NCBI GenBank assembly: GCA_022565135.1
Contig: JADFKA010000031.1
Coordinates: forward strand, 1 to 11,429
Length of the DNA: 11,429 bases
Reading direction: 5' to 3'
From: Pseudomonadota bacterium
Lineage (GTDB): Bacteria; Pseudomonadota; Gammaproteobacteria; Steroidobacterales; Woeseiaceae
Position numbers and translations under genes: made by a program. Of this stretch, positions 5,442 through 11,429 are shown piece after piece (the stretch's first letter is position 1; every line of letters begins with the position of its first letter). The notes under the pieces are model-generated. The model was not told where the DNA came from and made no database searches. It was given only the letters and a program-made list of their open reading frames with translations.

Positions 5442-6788
5442 ATGAATGAGACCGCACGAGAGCAGTCACTGGGATGCCAGGAACTCGAGGCGTTGGTACA
5501 GCAAGCGCTGGCCTTCGCCAGGCAGCAGGGTGTCGATCAGGCTGAAGTTGTTGCAAGTCATGATACGGGCCTGTCGGCAACCGCGCGTCTCGGCGATGTC
5601 GAGAACCTCGAGTACACCAACGATCGCGGTATCGGCATAACGGTGTACCGGGACTCCAGGAAAGGCAGTGCAAGTACTTCGGATATATCGCCCGAGGCTG
5701 TACGGGAAGCGGTTAACAAGGCATGTACATTCGCGACCTACACGGCCCAGGACCCGCACTCCGGGCTTGCAGATGCAGATCTCATGTGTGCTGATGTACA
5801 TGACGTCGACCTCAATCATCCCTGGCCCATCGACTCATCGGCCGCAATCGAAATGGCTATCGAGTGTGAAGCTGCGGCGCTGCAATTCGATCCGCAAATA
5901 AATAATTCCGAAGGCGCGACCGTGTCCACCAATAGCGGTTCTCGCGCCTATGGCAATACGCATGGCTTCATTGGCAGTTACTCGAAGACCAGCCACAGCA
6001 TCAGTTGTGCTGTACTCGGGAGCGCCAATGGAGAAATGCAACGTGATTACTACTATAGCGTTGCGCGCGACGTTGCTGATCTCGAAAGTGCACAGCATGT
6101 CGGTGAAGCAGCGGCACGACGCGTTGTCGGTCGCCTCGGTGCACGCAAGATTAAAACATCACGCGCTCCCGTTCTTTTTACTGCAGAACTAGCACGTGGG
6201 TTTATAGGCCACTTGATCGGCGCTATCTCGGGGAGTGCTCAATATCGGCGCGCAACGTTTCTCCTGGATGCTGTCGGCGAACAAATATTTCCTGATTTCG
6301 TCCGCATCGAGGAACGGCCGCATCTGCTCAAGGCCATGGCAAGCGCACCGTACGACGCCGAAGGTGTTGCCACTTTTGATCGTGACATTGTGACCGATGG
6401 GGTGCTGCAGGGATATGTGTTAAGCAGTTACTCGGCTCGCCGTCTCGGCTTGCAAACGACGGCGAATGCGGGTGGCACACAAAACCTGCTTGTTTGCGGC
6501 AACGCAGAGGATTTTGCGGCGCTGATCAAACAGATGGGCAAGGGCCTGATTGTTGAGGAACTGATTGGGCATGGCGTCAATGCCGTGACCGGTGATTATT
6601 CGCGCGGCATTGTCGGCCATTGGGTTGAGAATGGCGAGATACAGTTTCCAGTCCACGAAGTGACAATTGCGGGTAATTTACGCGAGCTGTTTGGTCGCGT
6701 CACCGCGATTGGCAGAGACCAGGATATCCGCGGTGGTATTCGATGCGGATCGTTGCTTGTGGAAGAGATGACGATTGCCGGCAACTGA
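5442..6788 (+). CDS. pmbA: Metalloprotease subunit PmbA (TldE)
   Basis: PmbA is the non-catalytic partner of TldD; together they form a cytoplasmic peptidase known for microcin B17 maturation and antitoxin CcdA degradation. The 448 residues match E. coli PmbA (450) throughout. Conserved blocks include GDVENLEYTNDRGIGITVY, RKGSAST, GNTHGFIGSYSKTSHSISC, HLIGAISGSAQYRRATFLLD, SYSARRLGL and, near the end, GDYSRG (384-389) with VENGEIQFPV (395-404) and VTIAGN. As expected for this subunit, the HExxxH motif of TldD is absent. I place the start at the ATG at 5442, 11 bases after GGAGGA (5425-5430); a TTG at 5433 would add three residues but is only two bases from that site. A TTGACC at 5369-5374 could be a -35 element, without a clean -10 match. 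The gene ends eight bases before the convergent yihY-type gene. Confidence 0.97.
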   Translation: MNETAREQSLGCQELEALVQQALAFARQQGVDQAEVVASHDTGLSATARLGDVENLEYTNDRGIGITVYRDSRKGSASTSDISPEAVREAVNKACTFATYTAQDPHSGLADADLMCADVHDVDLNHPWPIDSSAAIEMAIECEAAALQFDPQINNSEGATVSTNSGSRAYGNTHGFIGSYSKTSHSISCAVLGSANGEMQRDYYYSVARDVADLESAQHVGEAAARRVVGRLGARKIKTSRAPVLFTAELARGFIGHLIGAISGSAQYRRATFLLDAVGEQIFPDFVRIEERPHLLKAMASAPYDAEGVATFDRDIVTDGVLQGYVLSSYSARRLGLQTTANAGGTQNLLVCGNAEDFAALIKQMGKGLIVEELIGHGVNAVTGDYSRGIVGHWVENGEIQFPVHEVTIAGNLRELFGRVTAIGRDQDIRGGIRCGSLLVEEMTIAGN

Positions 6789-6796
6789 TGGCGCAG

Positions 6797-8110
6797 CTAT
6801 GGTTCGGCCTGGGTCAATAAATCCGCCAACGTGCGCTCGCCCACGGTTGCAGAGACTGCCGCATCGAGTTGGCTGCCGAGATCTTGAACTGCATTGGCCC
6901 ACTCAGGGTCACGATACGAGCCCGTTTCGCCCTGCTGACGCACAACATCAAGGATGTCGTCAAGTTCAATTCGTGCCATTTCTCGGCCTGGAATCAGGAC
7001 TTCAGTTTCGGATGAGGTCAACAGCCCGCTGTTTTCGAGTCCGGCGACAATCGGTGTCAGCGTAATCGATGGAATTTTGAGCGTGCTGGCGAGTGTCTGA
7101 ATCGTTACGGACCGGTCGGAATTGCGAAATGCGCGGCCGACAAGAAACATGATGTTTAGTGCAAGACGTTCGCGCATGGCATTGGATAGACGCGGCTCGC
7201 AACGCCCGGTTCGCAGGAACGCTGGATTTTGATGATAAAACGCGAGTTGTGCGCCGACGAGAAGGATGAGCCAGTTCATATACAACCAGATCAAAGTTGT
7301 GATCGCGACGGCAAAACCCGAATAAATAAGCTGTGTGCGGGTCGAATAGACGACAAACGTCGCGAAGATCAAGCTCATGCTCGCCCAAATGAAACCACCG
7401 GCGATGCCGCCAACCAGTGCTGAACGGAATCGTACGCGCGTATTTGGCACATAAATATACAGAAATGTAAATACACATGTGACCAGCACATAGGGTGTCA
7501 GCTTGCTCGTGAAAAGAACGAGTGGGCCGAGTGCATCAGATGCTAAGAACAATTGCATCATGGTGGTGCTACGCAAGGAGGCAATGATACCAAGCGCTAT
7601 GACGATCGCGACTGGGCCAATCAACATCACGACCAGGTATTCGGTAACTCGCCGGGCGAAATTGCGACGCTTGGCGACATACCATACGTAGTTAAAGCTT
7701 TCCTCGATTTTCTGCACCATGGAGATCGCGGTGTAAATAAAAAATGCCAGGCTAATGCCTCCAAGCACGCCGCCTTTGACATTGTCGACGAGGTCAATGA
7801 CCTGTTGCGTAATTTCCGCACCTTGCGTGCCCAGCGGTTCAAGCAACTTGAATAACAACGGCTGCAGATCGTTGTGCACACCGAAGCCTTTTAGTACCGA
7901 AAAGCTGAATGCAATCAAAGGGACAACGGAAAGCAAAGTGGTGTAGACGAGACTCATCGAACGCAACATCAACTGGCCTGCGATCATGTCCCGCAGGAGT
8001 GCGTAAACATAGCGCAGCGCTGTAGAGAATATGCGGCCGGGAAGGCTGTGTTCATGCAGCATGTCTCCCCAAAGGAGCTTATCGAAACGGTTGCGAAGCG
8101 TAGCCATCAT
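6797..8110 (-). CDS. YihY/BrkB-family inner membrane protein with cytoplasmic C-terminal domain
   Basis: This belongs to the YihY/BrkB (UPF0761) family, often mislabelled ribonuclease BN; its transport or envelope role is not established. It has about six membrane helices, near residues 53-73, 114-130, 158-177, 203-221, 230-253 and 263-292, with the family's amphipathic start (LRYVYALLRDMIAGQLMLRSMSLVYTTLLSVVPLIAF) and the conserved YIYVPNTRVRFRSALVGG segment. Residues from about 300 onward are soluble; the stretch with TIQTLASTLKIPSITLTPIV...LENSGLL resembles a winged-helix fold, which the longer members of this family carry. I chose the ATG at 8108-8110 (437 residues; a second ATG follows at once). 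A TTG at 8129-8131 would add seven residues and has a GGCAGG nearby, so it is a real alternative. It follows purC by 62 bases on the same strand. Confidence 0.9.
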   Translation of the reverse strand: MMATLRNRFDKLLWGDMLHEHSLPGRIFSTALRYVYALLRDMIAGQLMLRSMSLVYTTLLSVVPLIAFSFSVLKGFGVHNDLQPLLFKLLEPLGTQGAEITQQVIDLVDNVKGGVLGGISLAFFIYTAISMVQKIEESFNYVWYVAKRRNFARRVTEYLVVMLIGPVAIVIALGIIASLRSTTMMQLFLASDALGPLVLFTSKLTPYVLVTCVFTFLYIYVPNTRVRFRSALVGGIAGGFIWASMSLIFATFVVYSTRTQLIYSGFAVAITTLIWLYMNWLILLVGAQLAFYHQNPAFLRTGRCEPRLSNAMRERLALNIMFLVGRAFRNSDRSVTIQTLASTLKIPSITLTPIVAGLENSGLLTSSETEVLIPGREMARIELDDILDVVRQQGETGSYRDPEWANAVQDLGSQLDAAVSATVGERTLADLLTQAEP

Positions 8111-8172
8111 CTTTGCGATATCAAGAGCCAAAGCCTGCCAAGAGCGTCATTGTACATGGGCGACCGCTGCGA

Positions 8173-9069
8173 TCATGTCAGGAGGTTCAGGGCCTCTTGG
8201 TATTTGTCGCTGGTTTGCCGTAATACGTCGGCCGGTAATTCGGGCCCGGGCGCTGTCTTGTCCCAGTCGAGGGTATCGAGGTAGTCACGCACAAACTGTT
8301 TGTCGAAACTCGGTGGACTGATACCGATTGCGTAGCCATCAATGGGCCAGAATCGTGACGAATCGGGTGTGATTAGCTCGTCAATGAGATGCAACCGGCC
8401 TTCGTCATCGAGCCCAAACTCGAATTTTGTATCGGCAATGATAATGCCACGTGCTAGCGCGTGCTGTGCGGCACGCGTATAGATTGCGATAGACAGATCG
8501 CGAACGCGCTCGGCAAGGCGTTCGCCAATCAAGTCGACCACGTCGTCATAACTAATATTCTCATCGTGGTCGCCGGCTTCGGCTTTGGTCGCTGGAGTGA
8601 ACAAGGTCTGCGGCAACCGCTCGGCTTGCCGCAGGCCCGACGGCAGAGAAATCCGGCAAACCTGACCTGTCTCCTGATAGTCGCGCCATCCCGAGCCGAT
8701 TAAATATCCGCGCACAACAGCCTCAATTGGCAGTGGCTTGAGTCGCTTTACGACAAGGGAGCGATCTCGCAGTGGCCGGCAAATAAGCGGATCCGCGACC
8801 ACGTCGTCGACGGTCCGATTGGTCAATTGATTATCGACAAGGTCGGCCATCATTCGAAACCAGAACAGCGATATTTTCGTGAGTACGTAGCCCTTCATTG
8901 GTATCGGGTCGGGCAGGACGACGTCGTAAGCGGAAAGCCGGTCAGTCGTGACAATCAGCAGGTGATCGCTGTCGACGCTGTAGATGTCACGTACTTTGCC
9001 GCGGCCAATCAGTGGCAGGTCCGGGATTACTGACTCGAACAGCGTGTCGTCAGAATATCTGTTGGTCAT
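8173..9069 (-). CDS. purC: Phosphoribosylaminoimidazole-succinocarboxamide (SAICAR) synthase
   Basis: PurC joins aspartate to CAIR using ATP, giving SAICAR, and so acts directly on the product of PurE. The 298 residues correspond to the long form of the enzyme, as in yeast Ade1 and several proteobacteria, not the 237-residue E. coli form. Motifs seen are the ATP-binding GRGKVRD (residues 22-28), DRLSAYDVVLPDPIPMKG (43-60), VVRGYLIGSGWRDY (118-131), the metal-binding DTKFEFG (213-219) and DELITPDSSRFW (230-241). The ATG at 9067-9069 gives the usual N-terminus. It is divergent from djlA over 125 bases and stands upstream of the yihY-type gene, separate from purEK although within 4 kb of them. 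The role is certain; I see no recognisable purine-repressor operator upstream. Confidence 0.97.
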   Translation of the reverse strand: MTNRYSDDTLFESVIPDLPLIGRGKVRDIYSVDSDHLLIVTTDRLSAYDVVLPDPIPMKGYVLTKISLFWFRMMADLVDNQLTNRTVDDVVADPLICRPLRDRSLVVKRLKPLPIEAVVRGYLIGSGWRDYQETGQVCRISLPSGLRQAERLPQTLFTPATKAEAGDHDENISYDDVVDLIGERLAERVRDLSIAIYTRAAQHALARGIIIADTKFEFGLDDEGRLHLIDELITPDSSRFWPIDGYAIGISPPSFDKQFVRDYLDTLDWDKTAPGPELPADVLRQTSDKYQEALNLLT

Positions 9070-9194
9070 GTTCGTCCGTCACGGAAACTCGCCACGGATG
9101 ATCGCTGTTCGGCCCGGACGAGGCAAGTTGCGGCAATAGGAAACCTGTTGCACAAACGTTAGGATTACGCATTGCCTAATAGTGAGAACCTGCA

Positions 9195-9989
9195 TTGTAC
9201 TGGGGAAAAATTGTTGGCACATTGGTCGGGCTTGTGACGCTGAAGCCCTTGTTTGCGCTCCTTGGCCTGTTTCTTGGCCACCAGTTTGATCGCGGGTTTG
9301 CGGAGCGTTACCAGAGATTCCAACGGCAGGGGACAGGAATCGGGCGCCTGCCCGATGAGTACGTCAGGGCTTTATTTCAGACGATGGGGCATCTGACGAA
9401 AATTGATGGCCGTGTCAGCGAGGATGAGATTCGAGCTGCTCGCGCTATCATGCACCGTATCGGTCTCGGGCCGGCAAGGGTCAGGCACGCGATCAATTGG
9501 TTTGAGGACGGCAAAAAAGACGCTTTTCCGCTCATACAGACGATGCGCCAGCTGCGGCGTGTAGACGCACGTCGAACCGTTATGCGTTTGTTGTTTGTGC
9601 GCTTGCTGCTTGAGGTGGTACTCGCCAAAGACAGCTTGCACCAGAAGGAACGTGCGATGATCTGGACGATCTGCACCGAGCTCGACATCGGTCGTGTTGA
9701 CCTGGCGCAGTTGGAGGCGATGATTCGTGCGCAAAAAGGATTCAGACATTCACCGGCTGGCGACGCTGACGCACAGCGGGTCAGAAACGCTTACCTGGCT
9801 TTGGGCGTCGAAGAGTCGACGACGAACGAGGACATCAAGAAGGCCTACCGACGATTGATGAACAAGAATCATCCAGATAAAATTGCGTCACGCAGCCCCG
9901 ACGCTGCCGTTGTCGCAGAGGCCGAGCGACGAACGCGCGAAATTCGGCGTGCCTACGAAATGCTCAAGGCCAGACGATCGATTCGCTAG
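9195..9989 (+). CDS. djlA: Membrane-anchored J-domain co-chaperone DjlA
   Basis: DjlA is an inner-membrane co-chaperone whose cytoplasmic J domain stimulates DnaK; in enterobacteria it is linked to envelope stress and capsule signalling. The 264 residues follow the family plan: a single N-terminal membrane helix (about residues 6-28), a TerB-like helical domain (about 53-178, including GHLTKIDGRVSEDEI and LHQKERAMI), and a C-terminal J domain (about 198-262) with the essential HPD triplet at 226-228 in NKNHPDK. Translation begins at TTG (9195-9197). An in-frame stop lies four codons upstream, and the resulting MYWGKIVG matches the E. coli start MQYWGKIIG, so the unusual start codon is well supported. 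The upstream ribosome binding site is poor (GAGA). rpe follows after 66 bases, probably co-transcribed at least in part. Confidence 0.95.
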   Translation: MYWGKIVGTLVGLVTLKPLFALLGLFLGHQFDRGFAERYQRFQRQGTGIGRLPDEYVRALFQTMGHLTKIDGRVSEDEIRAARAIMHRIGLGPARVRHAINWFEDGKKDAFPLIQTMRQLRRVDARRTVMRLLFVRLLLEVVLAKDSLHQKERAMIWTICTELDIGRVDLAQLEAMIRAQKGFRHSPAGDADAQRVRNAYLALGVEESTTNEDIKKAYRRLMNKNHPDKIASRSPDAAVVAEAERRTREIRRAYEMLKARRSIR

Positions 9990-9998
9990 CCGCGTTGT

Positions 9999-10015
9999 CG
10001 GATCTGGCCGATCCG
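9999..10015 (+). other. Hairpin between djlA and rpe
   Basis: CGGATC, a five-base loop TGGCC and GATCCG form a perfect 6-bp stem ten bases after the djlA stop. No T run follows. It may mark an mRNA processing or partial termination point ahead of rpe, which has its own good ribosome binding site. Function not demonstrable from sequence. Confidence 0.25.
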
Positions 10016-10055
10016 GGCTGCCCACACAAATTAACAGCAAGAAAAGGAAAACACA

Positions 10056-10724
10056 GTGACACCACTCATAGCACCTTCGATACTTTCTGCCGATTTTGCG
10101 CGACTTGGTGATGATATCCGCGCGGTTCTCGATGCCGGCGCCGACATTGTGCATTTTGACGTCATGGATAATCACTTTGTGCCGAACCTGACGATTGGCC
10201 CGCTGATTCTTGCCGCATTGCGCGATCACGGTATCGAAGCGCCGATCGATGTCCACCTGATGGTCGAGCCCGTCGACCGCATTATTCCCGATTTTGCGAA
10301 GGCCGGGGCCAGCATAATCACGTTTCATCCCGAGGCGAGCCGGCATATTGATCGCTCACTGGCGCTCATTCGAGAGCAGGGGTGTAAAGCTGGACTCGTA
10401 TTCAATCCCGCGACGCCGCTAGCTTGTCTGGAACATGTCATCGACAAGATCGACATGGTGCTTATCATGTCGGTGAACCCGGGGTTCGGCGGGCAGAATT
10501 TCATTCGAACGGCGCTGGACAAATTGCGCGAGGCGCGCAGCATCATCGAATCGAGTGGGCTCGATATTCGCCTCGAGATCGATGGTGGTGTCAAAATCGA
10601 TAACATTGCTGAGATTGCCGCTGCAGGAGCTGACACTTTCGTTGCAGGATCGGCTATTTTCGGCAGTGAAGACTACGCGACAACAATTGCCGCGATGAGA
10701 CAAGAGATAAAAAACGTGATGTAA
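10056..10724 (+). CDS. rpe: Ribulose-phosphate 3-epimerase
   Basis: Rpe interconverts ribulose 5-phosphate and xylulose 5-phosphate in the pentose phosphate pathway (and the Calvin cycle where present), in the cytoplasm. The 222 residues match the family closely: IAPSILSADFARLG at residues 5-18, the metal and catalytic residues H33 and D35 in VHFDVMDNHFVPNLT, H67 in DVHLMV, the phosphate loop MSVNPGFGGQ (138-147), D176 in EIDGGV, and AGADTFVAGSAIF near the end. Translation starts at GTG (10056-10058), supported by AAGGA (10044-10048) seven bases before it; no better ATG exists and the N-terminus fits the family. It follows djlA and ends 13 bases before the convergent crp-type gene. Confidence 0.97.
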   Translation: MTPLIAPSILSADFARLGDDIRAVLDAGADIVHFDVMDNHFVPNLTIGPLILAALRDHGIEAPIDVHLMVEPVDRIIPDFAKAGASIITFHPEASRHIDRSLALIREQGCKAGLVFNPATPLACLEHVIDKIDMVLIMSVNPGFGGQNFIRTALDKLREARSIIESSGLDIRLEIDGGVKIDNIAEIAAAGADTFVAGSAIFGSEDYATTIAAMRQEIKNVM

Positions 10725-10737
10725 GAGCCTGCCGAAC

Positions 10738-11391
10738 TTACAGTTTTCGATTCGGCCTCGCGCCAAAGACAACTATGGTCTTACCACTGGCCGTGACGAG
10801 TCCCTGCTCTTCGAGAACTTTCAACACTCTACCCGCCATCTCCCGCGAACAACCAACGAGTCGACTCAGTTCCTGTCGACTTACCTTGATCTGCATGCCA
10901 TCCGGATGTGTCATCGCGTCGGGTTCATTGCACAAATCCATAATGGCATGTGCAACACGGCCTGTGACATCGACAAATGCGAGGTCACCGAGTTTGCGGT
11001 TTGTTTTATCAAGGCGTGTCGCCAGCTGCGTGGCGAGTTCGAAAACGAGCCCTGGACTTTCACTCGCGATCTGACGAAAGCGCGGGTACGTCATTTCGGC
11101 AATTTCGCATTCCGTTCGAGTACGCACCCAGGCGCTGCGCGTCGGCTGCTCGTAGAAAAGGCCCATTTCGCCGAAGAACTGACCCTTGTTCAGGTAGGCA
11201 AGCACCATTTCGTTGCCATCCTCGTCCTCGATCATGACTTCGACGGAGCCCTCAACGATGTAGTACAGCACGTCCGGCAAATCGCCGGCATGAATCATGA
11301 CTGTCTTCGATGGCACGGTCCGCACACGGCAGTAGCTCAGGAATCGATTGATCGCCGGTACGTCGCTCAGGGTCTTCGCTGTGGTTTGCAT
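10738..11391 (-). CDS. crp: Crp/Vfr/Clp-type cyclic-nucleotide-responsive transcription regulator
   Basis: This is a close relative of E. coli Crp, Pseudomonas Vfr and Xanthomonas Clp (217 residues; E. coli 210). The N-terminal cyclic-nucleotide pocket is recognisable: LYYIVEGSV (42-50), GEMGLF (74-79) and RSAWVR (85-90), corresponding to E. coli E72, R82 and S83. A long dimer helix leads to LAFVDVTGRVA and the helix-turn-helix. The recognition helix CSREMAGRVLK (181-191) retains the three DNA-contact residues R183, E184 and R188 (E. coli R180, E181, R185), so a TGTGA-type operator is expected. E. coli T127 is kept (T130), but S128 is replaced by N131, so the preferred ligand (cAMP, or cyclic-di-GMP as for Clp) cannot be settled. 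The ATG at 11389-11391 has GGAG seven bases upstream. The promoter lies at or beyond the window edge. Confidence 0.93.
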   Translation of the reverse strand: MQTTAKTLSDVPAINRFLSYCRVRTVPSKTVMIHAGDLPDVLYYIVEGSVEVMIEDEDGNEMVLAYLNKGQFFGEMGLFYEQPTRSAWVRTRTECEIAEMTYPRFRQIASESPGLVFELATQLATRLDKTNRKLGDLAFVDVTGRVAHAIMDLCNEPDAMTHPDGMQIKVSRQELSRLVGCSREMAGRVLKVLEEQGLVTASGKTIVVFGARPNRKL

Positions 11392-11429
11392 GCTAGTACT
11401 CCGTCAAAGTGATATTGATGGTATCAGCG

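Noticed and set aside
6775..6784. Ten-base palindrome TTGCCGGCAA at the end of pmbA
   Set aside because: It lies inside conserved codons (IAGN) and is too tight to form a hairpin; most likely chance.
7002..7478. 158-codon open frame within the yihY-type gene in another frame of the same strand
   Set aside because: The overlapping frame encodes clear conserved membrane helices; this frame is rich in Arg, Cys and His in the way out-of-frame translations are.
4778..9194. Purine repressor (PurR) operators upstream of purE or purC
   Set aside because: No recognisable PurR palindrome was found in either upstream region.
9888..10346. 152-codon open frame on the minus strand across the djlA end and rpe start
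   Set aside because: It overlaps two certain genes on the other strand and resembles no protein family I know.
10721..10741. Inverted repeat GTAAG/CTTAC spanning the convergent rpe and crp stop codons, as a bidirectional terminator
   Set aside because: Only five AT-rich base pairs with an 11-base loop and no T runs; it follows simply from two facing TAA stops.
10906..11412. 168-codon open frame on the plus strand over the crp-type gene
   Set aside because: It is antisense to a strongly conserved regulator, shows no recognisable domain, and arises from the codon bias of the true gene.

Overview
The window looks like ordinary chromosomal DNA from a gammaproteobacterium. The evidence is close, full-length similarity of most proteins to Escherichia coli and Pseudomonas families (TldD, PmbA, YjgA/DarP, PurE, PurK, DjlA, Rpe, Crp), including hallmark motifs. 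The base composition is moderately GC-rich and coding is dense. A 300-residue form of PurC and an ExeA-type ATPase fused to an FHA domain point away from the Enterobacteriaceae, towards a deeper-branching environmental lineage; this placement is inference. No tRNA, rRNA, CRISPR array, insertion sequence or phage gene was seen, and no gene-free stretch exceeds about 155 bases.

Layout, left to right. Bases 1-1184 hold the C-terminal four-fifths of tldD (+). Bases 1185-1840 (+) hold two unrecognised small genes: a 58-residue peptide preceded by a near-consensus CRP operator, and a 68-residue two-helix membrane protein. Bases 1855-5347 are all on the minus strand, transcribed in the order yjgA, purE, purK, exeA-FHA. 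pmbA (5442-6788, +) diverges from yjgA. A yihY-type membrane protein and purC (6797-9069) lie on the minus strand, with purC upstream. djlA and rpe (9195-10724) lie on the plus strand. A crp-type regulator (10738-11391, minus) closes the window, convergent with rpe.

How the genes relate. TldD and PmbA are the two subunits of one metallopeptidase that matures or degrades peptides; here they flank a 4.3-kb block. PurE and PurK perform successive steps of purine synthesis (AIR to N5-CAIR to CAIR) and PurC performs a later one. DarP assists 50S ribosome assembly, and DjlA is a membrane-anchored J-protein partner of DnaK. Rpe serves the pentose phosphate pathway. The most suggestive connection is that the Crp homologue at the right end has its DNA-contact residues intact, while the only good CRP operator I found in the window (1267-1282) sits in front of the orphan 58-residue gene.

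No clearly new multi-gene system is evident. The best candidates for follow-up are the CRP-site-linked peptide beside tldD and the orphan ExeA-FHA ATPase.
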